From positions 1-6,067 of the forward strand of contig CALWKP010000232.1 of assembly GCA_944381295.1 (NCBI GenBank): a stretch of DNA of 6,067 bases, read 5' to 3'. This document shows, one piece after another, positions 1 through 5,458 of this stretch (positions are counted from its first letter, which is position 1; each line of letters starts with the position of its first letter). This stretch comes from an uncultured Clostridia bacterium. GTDB taxonomy: Bacteria > Bacillota > Clostridia > Oscillospirales > Acutalibacteraceae. A program made the translations under genes and the position numbers. The notes beneath the pieces were generated by a model. The model was not told the DNA's origin. It did not search any database and saw only the letters and a program-made list of their open reading frames with translations.

Positions 1-19
1 GCCCTTTTGGAATACCCGC

Positions 20-59
20 CCCCTTTTTGAAAAAGGGGAACGAAAACTTCAAGTTTGAA
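20..59. repeat. Small inverted repeats at left edge
   Basis: Two short perfect palindromes lie side by side: a 9-base inverted repeat (CCCCTTTTT at 20-28 with AAAAAGGGG at 30-38) and a 6-base one (AAACTT at 44-49 with AAGTTT at 51-56). Both have a single-base centre. Neither is followed by a convincing U tract, and no coding frame of recognisable protein was found in the first 100 bases on either strand. They may be remnants of a terminator or intergenic repeat; the role is unknown. Confidence 0.35.
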
Positions 60-101
60 AAAATTAGTGAAATTTTTCTTCTTATGCCTTTTTCGACAGT
101 C

Positions 102-143
102 TGCGAGGCCGACAGGAAATTCCCTGCCGGCCTCGCATTTTTT
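102..143 (+). terminator. Intrinsic terminator, plus orientation
   Basis: A long GC-rich hairpin is followed directly by six T residues on the plus strand. The outer arm TGCGAGGCCG (102-111) pairs perfectly with CGGCCTCGCA (128-137). After one A-C mismatch, CAGG (113-116) pairs with CCTG (123-126) around a 6-base loop, and the T run is at 138-143. In minus orientation the hairpin is followed by GACTGTCG with no T tract, so it should mainly stop transcription entering from the left on the plus strand. It also lies just beyond the uxuA stop and may act weakly there, or protect that mRNA end. Confidence 0.75.
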
Positions 144-164
144 AACCTTATCTTGATCAAAAAC

Positions 165-1214
165 TTATTTCTTCAGCGCCTTTTCACATGCTTCAAACAA
201 TCCATTGATATAGGTCGCCCCAAGAGCTCTGTCATACAGACCATAACCCGGTTTTCCGGTTTCGCCCCAAATCATGCGGCCATGGTCCGGACGGACATAG
301 CCGTCGAATCCAGTTTCTACCAACGCACGTACAATTTCATACATATCCAGGCTTCCGCAACCGGAAAGATGCGCCCTCTCTTCAAAGGAACCATCCTCCA
401 TGATCTTGACATTGCGGATATGCATGAACCCAATACGGCCCATTGCAGAATACTTGCGTACCATCGCCGGAATATTATTGAAATTTGCACATCCCAAAGA
501 ACCTGTGCACAGGCACAGAGAGTTCGCCGGAGAATCATAGATTGCCAGCATCCTGTCCAGATTTTTCTCACAGGTAATAATACGTGGAAGTCCAAAAATC
601 GGATACGGTGGATCATCCGGATGAATTGCCATCACGACCCCACATTCTTCCGCCACCGGGATGACCTTTTTCAGGAAATATTCCAGGTTCTCCCAAAGGC
701 CATCTTCGCCCAATTCCTCATATGCTACAAACAGGCGTTTGATTTCATCACGCGTATAACTGGCATCCCATCCAGGCAGATTGATATCATCCTTCAATGG
801 GTCGAGCCCTTTCATCTGGTCCCAATACATTACAAGACTTGTCGAACCATCCGGAGCTTTCTTATCCAACTGCGTCCTTGTCCAGTCAAATACCGGCATA
901 AAGTTGTAGGTGACGCATTTGACGCCATATTTTGCACAGCGACGGATATTTTCACAGTAGACATCCAACAGATGATCTCTGTTTTCCTTGCCCAGTTTGA
1001 TGTCTTCCGATACCGGAATGGATTCTACCACATCAAAAATCAATCCATGATCTTCACATTGCTTCTTCATTTTTGCCAGGCTTTCTTCCGGCCAAACCTC
1101 ACCTGGCTTTACATCATAGACTGCGGATACGATAGAGCGCATCCCCGGAATCTGGCTGATGTACTCTAACGAAACCGGATCGGATTCGCCATACCAGCGG
1201 AACGATAATTTCAT
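165..1214 (-). CDS. uxuA: Mannonate dehydratase
   Basis: UxuA dehydrates D-mannonate to 2-keto-3-deoxygluconate in the cytoplasm, a step of glucuronate breakdown. The 349-residue protein has the length usual for Gram-positive UxuA (the E. coli form is longer). Visible family signatures are YNFMPVFDWTRT (103-114), HPDDPP (198-203), CTGSLG (236-241), FMHIRN (263-268) and RPDHGR (308-313). H198, C236, H265 and D310 sit where the family binds its divalent metal (Mn or Fe). The C-terminal GLYDRALGATYINGL (325-339) is also typical. The ATG at 1214 is preceded by AAGGAG nine bases upstream, which decides the start. A separate promoter (1356-1383) and a hairpin-rich leader precede it. No uxuB, kdgK or transporter is visible, so it may be monocistronic or continue left of the window. 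Confidence 0.95.
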   Translation of the reverse strand: MKLSFRWYGESDPVSLEYISQIPGMRSIVSAVYDVKPGEVWPEESLAKMKKQCEDHGLIFDVVESIPVSEDIKLGKENRDHLLDVYCENIRRCAKYGVKCVTYNFMPVFDWTRTQLDKKAPDGSTSLVMYWDQMKGLDPLKDDINLPGWDASYTRDEIKRLFVAYEELGEDGLWENLEYFLKKVIPVAEECGVVMAIHPDDPPYPIFGLPRIITCEKNLDRMLAIYDSPANSLCLCTGSLGCANFNNIPAMVRKYSAMGRIGFMHIRNVKIMEDGSFEERAHLSGCGSLDMYEIVRALVETGFDGYVRPDHGRMIWGETGKPGYGLYDRALGATYINGLFEACEKALKK

Positions 1215-1247
1215 GCTGCATTTCTCCTTCTCTTTCTGAATCTTTTC

Positions 1248-1319
1248 CGGAAGGTCTTACCCCACCTTCCGTACGCCGCTTGTTCCTTACCGGAAACCGT
1301 CTGACCCGGTAAATACCGG
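1248..1319 (-). promoter_or_regulatory. Structured 5' leader of uxuA
   Basis: The untranslated leader between the predicted start of transcription (about 1349) and uxuA is rich in inverted repeats. Nearest the gene is a perfect 8-bp stem, CGGAAGGT (1248-1255) with ACCTTCCG (1264-1271), around an 8-base loop. Further upstream, one arm CCGGTA(A) at 1306-1312 can pair with TACCGG at 1314-1319 (2-base centre) or with TTACCGG at 1287-1293 (12-base loop), so these two hairpins exclude each other. None has a U tract, so simple termination is not evident. Possible roles are RNA-level control, mRNA stability or repressor binding; this is inference and I recognise no known RNA family. Confidence 0.45.
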
Positions 1320-1355
1320 ATAACGTCGAGTTCCGCTCTTCCTTGTGATACCTTT

Positions 1356-1383
1356 ATTATATCAGGTTGGACTCCAGATTCAA
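1356..1383 (-). promoter_or_regulatory. Sigma-A-like promoter for uxuA
   Basis: Read on the minus strand, a -35 box TTGAAT (1378-1383) and a perfect -10 box TATAAT (1356-1361) are separated by 16 bases. Transcription should start near 1349, giving a leader of about 135 bases before the uxuA ATG. The promoter begins about 27 bases after the thiED stop. No terminator is visible between them, so thi read-through into uxuA is also possible. Confidence 0.75.
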
Positions 1384-1409
1384 AGCAAAATCAGCAAAAA
1401 AGATAAATT

Positions 1410-2876
1410 TCACAGTTTTTCAGGCGAATCTGTAAGACTTCCAGAGCATTCGCCCACCGCAAATGCATGATCCATTGGCCCGTTGCCTGCTCCCAATTCC
1501 AAACCTGCTGCCAATGCTCCCGAAAGATATTCTTTTGCACAGCGTACTGCTTCTTCCAGGGTCTTTCCTTTCGCAAGGTTACTGGCTATCGCACTTGACA
1601 GGGTACATCCTGTCCCATGAGTATTTTGTGTATCTACCCTTTTTCCGTAAAACCAAGTGGATTTCCCATCTGCATAAAGCAGGTCATCTGCGTCATTTAG
1701 CCGATGCCCCCCCTTGCAAAGCACCGCACACCCATATGCTTCCTGAATAATGCGGGCGGCTTCCAACATATCATCACCGCTTCGAATATCCATTCCTGCT
1801 AAAACTTCTGCTTCCGGGATATTCGGCGTTAAAACCGCAGCAATTGGGAGAAGTTCCGCTTTCAACGCATCCACCGCGTCTTCCGGCAACAAGCGTGAAC
1901 CGCTGGTCGATACCATCACTGGGTCCACCACAATTGGTCCTGCATGGTATTCCCGCAATTTTGCCGCCACTGTCCGAATCAATTCCGAACTGCCAAGCAT
2001 TCCGGTCTTTACCGCATCCGGTGGAATATCAGAAAACACACAATCCATCTGCTGTGCCACAAACTCCGGTGGAACTTCAAAAATCCCGCTAACCCCTGTG
2101 GTATTTTGCGCAGTTAGGGCCGTAATCACGCTCATTCCATAAACACCATTTGCTGTCATCGTCTTGAGATCTGCCTGGATTCCTGCACCACCGCTCGGGT
2201 CACTTCCTGCTACCGTCAAGGCTGTTTTTCTCAGATTTCCATGGCCTACCGCTATACGCGAAAGGCTTGTCAATCGACGTGCTGCGGCTATTTTATCTTT
2301 CGCACAGAACAATGCGCTTACCACCGCTACTCCACTGATTCCTGAACCTTTTAATTGCAGAAGGTTTGATTCCTGAATTCCTCCGATCGCCACGACTGGC
2401 AATCCCACTGCACAAATCTCTTTCAGCTCGCTAAGTTCCAGTTTTCCGGCATCTATTTTGGTCCCGGTGCCGAACACCGCTCCGCTTCCGATATAATCTG
2501 CACCATCACGAAGCGCTTGTTCTGCCTCTTTTACGTTGTGAGCACTGGTCCCGATGATTTTTTCCGGTCCCAAAAGCCTTCTTGCCTCCACCACAGGGAA
2601 ATCATCTTGTCCCACATGGACCCCGTCTGCATCTACTTCCAACGCCACTTTTACCCGATCGTTGATCAGTAACGGTACACCGTAATGCGCACAAACCGAT
2701 TTCAGCTTTTTTGCCAATGTAATCATTTCCTCATCAGAGGCTTCCTTTTCCCGCAGCTGGATACAGGTAGCACCCCCTTGGAGCACCTGCTCCACTGCCT
2801 CCTCCAACGGTTGTCCGCCCAGATATCCCCTGTCAGTCACCGCATACAGCAGCAATTGTTTTGCCGAAAATTTCAA
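1410..2876 (-). CDS. thiED: Bifunctional thiamine-phosphate synthase / HMP(-P) kinase (ThiE-ThiD fusion)
   Basis: A 488-residue fusion. The N-terminal ThiE domain (about 1-205) joins HMP-diphosphate and thiazole phosphate into thiamine phosphate. It shows LYAVTDR (10-16), QLREK (40-44), NDR (72-74), DGVHVGQDD (84-92), a pyrophosphate-site loop ending GTGTK (136-140), AIGGI (163-167) and GVAVVSA (182-188). The C-terminal ThiD domain (about 217-475) phosphorylates HMP to HMP-P and HMP-PP. It shows AGSDPSGGAGIQADLKT (223-239), TAQNT (255-259), VDPVM (317-321), CKGGH (387-391) and HGTGCTLSSA (420-429), which holds the anion hole and catalytic Cys. The start is TTG at 2876: GGAGGG (2883-2888) lies 7 bases upstream and the frame then matches ThiE at once. 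It overlaps thiM by 44 bases, suggesting translational coupling as last gene of the TPP-controlled operon. Confidence 0.95.
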   Translation of the reverse strand: MKFSAKQLLLYAVTDRGYLGGQPLEEAVEQVLQGGATCIQLREKEASDEEMITLAKKLKSVCAHYGVPLLINDRVKVALEVDADGVHVGQDDFPVVEARRLLGPEKIIGTSAHNVKEAEQALRDGADYIGSGAVFGTGTKIDAGKLELSELKEICAVGLPVVAIGGIQESNLLQLKGSGISGVAVVSALFCAKDKIAAARRLTSLSRIAVGHGNLRKTALTVAGSDPSGGAGIQADLKTMTANGVYGMSVITALTAQNTTGVSGIFEVPPEFVAQQMDCVFSDIPPDAVKTGMLGSSELIRTVAAKLREYHAGPIVVDPVMVSTSGSRLLPEDAVDALKAELLPIAAVLTPNIPEAEVLAGMDIRSGDDMLEAARIIQEAYGCAVLCKGGHRLNDADDLLYADGKSTWFYGKRVDTQNTHGTGCTLSSAIASNLAKGKTLEEAVRCAKEYLSGALAAGLELGAGNGPMDHAFAVGECSGSLTDSPEKL

Positions 2877-3654
2877 CGTTTTCCCTCCAGTCTTTCAAAA
2901 GATATGCGGCATCCATCAGCTTCCAATGAAGCATTCCGGGACCGCCGCCTTCCTGTTCTGTCCATTTCTCCGCAGCTTCGGCACAGGCTTTCCAATAAGA
3001 GGATGCTGTCGCCGCAGCAGAAAACGAATCCTCACACACTGCACAAAAAGCCCCGATCATCGCGGAAAGCATGCAACCTGTCCCTGTCACCATCCCCATC
3101 ATCCTGCTGCCTCCAGAGATAACCCCGGCCTTTTCCCTGTCCGCGATCACATCCTTTGGTCCGCTCACCAACACCACACAGCGATATTTTCTTGCAAGTG
3201 CTTCCGCTGCTTTTCTGCGTTCTTCCTGTTCTCCGGAAATACTGTCTACTCCACAAAAAGGAGTCTTTTCTCCTAAAAGTGCACAGCATTCTGAATAATT
3301 GCAGTGGATCACCGTCGGATGTACCGCTTCCAGCAAACCCTTGATCTGACACATCCTCCAGCTGCTCGCTCCGGCTCCCACAGGGTCCAGAATAACTGGT
3401 CGATCTGCTTTCAAAGCTCCTTTGCCAGCTTCTTCCATCGCACGGAACCGGGAAAGTTCCGGAGTCCCGCAGTTCAACACAACCGCATTGCATACACCTG
3501 CGATTTCCTGGGTTTCCTGCTCCGCTTGGGCCAAAATAGGCTTGGCCCCCATCGCCAGCAGGATATTCGCCGTATCATTGGCGCTGACAAGATTACTGAT
3601 ACAATGGATTCTGGGAGACTCCTGTCGAATCTTTTCCAAAAGTTCTTTCATCAT
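2833..3654 (-). CDS. thiM: Hydroxyethylthiazole kinase
   Basis: ThiM phosphorylates 4-methyl-5-(2-hydroxyethyl)thiazole, giving the thiazole phosphate used by ThiE. The 273-residue protein matches the family in length and motifs: IHCISN (16-21), ANDTAN (25-30), MGAKPILAQ (35-43), LDPVGAGA (89-96) and VTGTGCMLSAMIGAFCAV (189-206) with the expected catalytic Cys at 194. The usual Arg-Gly-Asn motif before the conserved Glu reads His-Cys-Asn here (117-119, with Glu at 122), an unusual substitution near the nucleotide site. The frame is open upstream to 3873, but the start is placed at ATG 3654, which overlaps the thiW stop as ATGA; a second ATG follows at 3651, and GGTGGAA just upstream is a modest ribosome binding site. 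The 3' end overlaps thiED by 44 bases. Confidence 0.93.
   Translation of the reverse strand: MMKELLEKIRQESPRIHCISNLVSANDTANILLAMGAKPILAQAEQETQEIAGVCNAVVLNCGTPELSRFRAMEEAGKGALKADRPVILDPVGAGASSWRMCQIKGLLEAVHPTVIHCNYSECCALLGEKTPFCGVDSISGEQEERRKAAEALARKYRCVVLVSGPKDVIADREKAGVISGGSRMMGMVTGTGCMLSAMIGAFCAVCEDSFSAAATASSYWKACAEAAEKWTEQEGGGPGMLHWKLMDAAYLLKDWRENVEIFGKTIAAVCGD
2883..2888 (-). promoter_or_regulatory. Ribosome binding site for the TTG start of thiED
   Basis: GGAGGG on the minus strand, inside the 3' end of thiM, is spaced 7 bases from TTG at 2874-2876. No ATG or GTG with comparable spacing opens the ThiE frame, so this site decides the unusual start. Confidence 0.85.
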
Positions 3655-4163
3655 CGTTCCACCATCTGACGCATCGCCCCATAGGCACCACTTTTTTTCA
3701 GGACCGCCACAAACACAGCTGCCAGCACAGCCCCTCCCGCTGTGGACACAAAAAACGGAAGCATATAGGTAATTGCCGCTGCCTCTGTTCCCATCAGCCC
3801 GACTGCAACCGGCCAGGCCAACAAACCGCCAAGCACCGAAGTTCCAAACACTTCGGCAAGATAGGTTGCCCATAGACGCTTTGTCTTAAAAAACATGATC
3901 CCGCAGAGCAATGCTCCACACATGCTTCCCGGAAATGCTAACAAGCTTCCTGTACCCAACAAATTACGGATCAAGCTTGTCACAAAAGCCATCCCAATGC
4001 CGTACCAAGGTCCCAAAAACACTGCCGCCAGGACATTGACCAAATGCTGCACAGGATAACACCGCGATGCACCAATCGGGATGCTCAAAGGTGAACATAC
4101 TACTGCAACCGCCGCCAGCATCCCGGCAATCGCCAGTTTCTTAATTTGCGCATGATTCTTCAT
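3651..4163 (-). CDS. thiW: Thiazole uptake protein ThiW (ECF-type S component)
   Basis: ThiW is a small membrane protein predicted to capture the thiazole precursor of thiamine for an energy-coupling-factor transporter. The 170 residues contain about five or six hydrophobic segments (roughly 10-30, 40-65, 73-92, 99-122, 130-155), as in S components. A conserved-looking stretch GASRCYPVQHLVNV (31-44) and RNLLGTGSLLAFPGSMCGAL (66-85) fit the family. No ATPase or EcfT gene is present, so it presumably uses a shared ECF module encoded elsewhere. It is the first gene after the TPP riboswitch and ends in a 4-base ATGA overlap with thiM, which makes the product of the next enzyme's substrate uptake obvious by context. 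AAGGGG (4174-4179) lies ten bases before the ATG and serves as ribosome binding site. The transport role is inferred from family and context. Confidence 0.9.
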   Translation of the reverse strand: MKNHAQIKKLAIAGMLAAVAVVCSPLSIPIGASRCYPVQHLVNVLAAVFLGPWYGIGMAFVTSLIRNLLGTGSLLAFPGSMCGALLCGIMFFKTKRLWATYLAEVFGTSVLGGLLAWPVAVGLMGTEAAAITYMLPFFVSTAGGAVLAAVFVAVLKKSGAYGAMRQMVER

Positions 4164-4173
4164 AACCTGACTG

Positions 4174-4228
4174 CCCCTTATTCCTAAGGCAACACCGCCT
4201 ATACTATTCGGTGTAAATTGTGCGGTGT
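4174..4228 (-). promoter_or_regulatory. thiW translation-initiation leader with hairpins over the RBS
   Basis: Downstream of the riboswitch terminator, the thiW leader can fold CCTTA-GGAA-TAAGG (RNA sense; plus positions 4176-4189), which would cover most of the AAGGGG ribosome binding site. A second inverted repeat pairs ACACCGC (4192-4198, plus sense) with GCGGTGT (4222-4228) across 23 bases; a further CGGTGT copy at 4209-4214 could compete for the same arm. Whether this adds translational control or is incidental is unknown. Confidence 0.3.
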
Positions 4229-4245
4229 CCCCCTAAAATTCCAAC

Positions 4246-4271
4246 AAAAAAAGACGCGCCCACGCACGTCC
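4246..4271 (-). terminator. Riboswitch-controlled intrinsic terminator
   Basis: In minus sense, GACGTGC (4264-4270) pairs with GCGCGTC (4253-4259) with one G-U wobble around a GTGG loop, followed by seven T residues (4246-4252). It lies between the TPP aptamer and thiW, so it is the likely expression platform. A competing fold is possible: a hairpin CGGCA/TGCCG (4276-4290) extended by GUUC (4294-4297) pairing with GGAC (4268-4271). This would use bases of both aptamer P1 and the terminator stem, giving the expected antiterminator. The competing fold is inference. Confidence 0.85.
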
Positions 4272-4290
4272 TTAACGGCAAATCCTGCCG

Positions 4291-4384
4291 AACGAACTCC
4301 CTACGTTGGCATTACCCAAATCAGGTGGAAGGTCGAAGCACTTTAGCTTCCTCTCAGCCTGCTCCCGCAAGCTCCCTCTTCGTT
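4291..4384 (-). ncRNA. TPP riboswitch (THI element)
   Basis: The minus strand carries the conserved thiamine pyrophosphate aptamer core: CTGAGA (4352-4357), ACCTGAT (4320-4326), and a P5-like TTGG-GTAATG-CCAA hairpin followed by ACGTAGGGA (ending about 4298). P1 is formed by AACGAA (4379-4384) and TTCGTT (4291-4296). P3 can form from GCTTGC and GCAGGC around a GGGA loop. An extra small hairpin (GAAGC/GCTTC) sits between CTGAGA and ACCTGAT, consistent with the optional P3a arm. The predicted promoter places the transcript start at the edge of P1. With the terminator just downstream, TPP binding should switch off thiW-thiM-thiED. Confidence 0.96.
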
Positions 4385-4391
4385 TGTTTCT

Positions 4392-4420
4392 ATCATAGCA
4401 CAAGCTGCTTTTATTCTCAA
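4392..4420 (-). promoter_or_regulatory. Promoter of the thiW-thiM-thiED operon
   Basis: Minus-strand -35 box TTGAGA (4415-4420) and -10 box TATGAT (4392-4397) are separated by an ideal 17 bases. The expected start of transcription, near 4385, coincides with the 5' edge of the riboswitch P1 helix, which supports both assignments. Confidence 0.8.
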
Positions 4421-4436
4421 GTCTTTCTTTTTGCTA

Positions 4437-4465
4437 TTGCTTCCCCCTTCTCCATATGCTATACT
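4437..4465 (+). promoter_or_regulatory. Promoter of the acetyltransferase gene
   Basis: Plus-strand -35 box TTGCTT (4437-4442) and -10 box TATACT (4460-4465) are separated by 17 bases. Transcription should start near 4472. It is back to back with the thi promoter: the two -35 boxes are only 16 bases apart. Confidence 0.7.
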
Positions 4466-4522
4466 GAGGAGCAAAGCCCTGCTACTATGTGGGGATTTTC
4501 TCTAAAAAAAAGGATGGTTTCG

Positions 4523-5062
4523 ATGAAACTGGAACATGCTTCCGGAATGCAAACAAAGCAGATCGAACAGCTTTATGTGAAAGCTTTCCCGGAACCGGAA
4601 CGAAAGCCATTTTCCATGATTTTGGAAAAAACAGAAGAAGGTGTTTGCGACCTGCTTGCTATTTCCGGAGAGAATGGGGAATTTTTCGGCCTTGTTATAT
4701 CGCTTCTATACAGCGATATGGTATTGATCGATTATTTTGCAGTCAGTGAAGCTTCCCGCGGGAAAGGCATTGGAAGCCAAGTAATCTCACTGATAAAAGA
4801 AAAATATCATGGCCGCAGGGTATTTTTAGAAATTGAGCTTCCTGATCCGGAGGCACCTAACCAAGAACAACGTGTGATGCGAAAAAAGTTCTATTTGCGC
4901 AACGGTTTCACGGATGACCAGATCCATGTAGATGTCTATGGAACCGATATGGAACTCTTAAGTCTTTGCGGCACAGTTTCTTTTGAAGAGTACTGTACCC
5001 TTTTGCGCAATGTCCTGGGAGACAAGGTCATGGAGCTTTTAAGCCCTCGCTTGCTGCCTTAA
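4523..5062 (+). CDS. GNAT-family N-acetyltransferase, substrate unknown
   Basis: A cytoplasmic protein of 179 residues with the GNAT acetyl-CoA fold. A beta strand VLIDYFAVSE (67-76) leads into the acetyl-CoA pyrophosphate loop RGKGIG (79-84) and its helix. A late motif KKFYLRNGF (121-129) is the usual C-terminal GNAT signature. The substrate cannot be read from sequence. The frame is open upstream to 4220, but that part crosses the riboswitch and two promoters. The ATG at 4523 is chosen because AAGGA (4510-4514) lies 8 bases upstream. An in-frame ATG at 4487 would leave almost no leader after the predicted start of transcription and no well-placed binding site; one at 4514 lies inside the Shine-Dalgarno region. 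It is divergent from the thi operon with no evident functional tie to it. Confidence 0.85.
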   Translation: MKLEHASGMQTKQIEQLYVKAFPEPERKPFSMILEKTEEGVCDLLAISGENGEFFGLVISLLYSDMVLIDYFAVSEASRGKGIGSQVISLIKEKYHGRRVFLEIELPDPEAPNQEQRVMRKKFYLRNGFTDDQIHVDVYGTDMELLSLCGTVSFEEYCTLLRNVLGDKVMELLSPRLLP

Positions 5063-5167
5063 AATTCTTTTTTAGATCGTTTATAAATGCTCTTCCAAAG
5101 TACTTTTTCAAGATCAGCATTGTTATCTTCTGTAGAATGTCTCAAGTTTTAAACTGAATTTTGTAAG
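5063..5167. other. AT-rich intergenic stretch without a recognised gene
   Basis: About 100 bases between the acetyltransferase stop and the following terminator. It is visibly richer in A and T than the flanking genes. I see no promoter, RNA motif or coding frame that I can assign. A 29-codon minus-strand frame (stop at 5059-5061, preceded by another stop) has protein-like composition but no start codon and no recognised family. Confidence 0.5.
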
Positions 5168-5220
5168 AGTAAAAGCTTTCACCCGTTTTCTATACGAGTG
5201 AAAGCTTTTTACTTTCTTTT
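5168..5220 (+). terminator. Intrinsic terminator downstream of the acetyltransferase
   Basis: A perfect 12-bp stem, AAAAGCTTTCAC (5171-5182) with GTGAAAGCTTTT (5198-5209), encloses a 15-base loop and can extend past a bulged T by GTA/TAC. On the plus strand it is followed by a T-rich run from 5207 onwards (TTTTTACTTTCTTTTTC). In minus orientation the stem ends in CTTTTAC and could act weakly as the end of the thioredoxin/permease unit, making it possibly bidirectional. Confidence 0.75.
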
Positions 5221-5241
5221 TCTTATTTTTAGAGTCTTTAA

Positions 5242-5454
5242 TTTTTTCTTCTCCATAAACGTCTTAGCGAACATCTTGGCCGTCTGCGCATTGAAAAATC
5301 TAAAGAATTAATGTTATGTCCGCAGCTAAAAGCGTATGAGGTAGCCGATATGGTTGGCTATACTGATTATTGCTGGTTCTCCAAGCTTTTCAAATACTAT
5401 GCGGGATACTCTCCGATGGATTACCGTAACAACGCATCTCTGGAGAAAAATTGA
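5242..5454 (+). pseudogene. C-terminal remnant of an AraC-family transcriptional regulator
   Basis: An open stretch of 70 codons ends at TGA 5452-5454 and is bounded upstream by an in-frame TAA at 5239-5241. It encodes the end of an AraC/XylS DNA-binding domain. RLRIEKSKELM is the linker helix between the two helix-turn-helix units; AYEVADMVGYTDYCWFSKLF is the second helix-turn-helix; YYAGYSPMDYRN is the usual terminal motif. The first helix-turn-helix and the whole effector or receiver domain are missing. There is no start codon or ribosome binding site before the remnant; the only ATGs lie inside it (RIEKSKEL-M onward). It therefore looks like a deletion relic, not a working gene. It ends four bases from the stop of the opposing thioredoxin-like gene. 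What it once regulated cannot be told. Confidence 0.85.
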
Positions 5455-5458
5455 ATTC

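Noticed and set aside
3..1169. Plus-strand open frame of more than 380 codons antisense to uxuA
   Set aside because: It is in exact codon register with uxuA on the other strand, so it stays open simply because uxuA rarely uses TTA, CTA or TCA. Its product matches no family I know, it runs through a terminator, and uxuA itself is unmistakable.
3032..3493. Minus-strand open frame of 153 codons within thiM
   Set aside because: It is an out-of-frame shadow of thiM with low-complexity, arginine- and serine-rich composition and no known domain.
3655..3873. N-terminal extension of thiM by 73 codons
   Set aside because: The extension lies wholly inside thiW, shows no thiazole kinase similarity, and the ATGA junction at 3654 gives the family's normal length.
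4220..4522. Acetyltransferase starting at 4220 or 4487
   Set aside because: The first would translate antisense riboswitch and promoter DNA. The second starts about 15 bases after the predicted transcript start with no suitably spaced binding site. The GNAT fold begins after 4523.
5059..5148. Minus-strand 29-codon frame with protein-like composition, possibly a gene remnant
   Set aside because: It is bounded by stops on both sides, has no start codon, and I recognise no family; it is too short to support a call.
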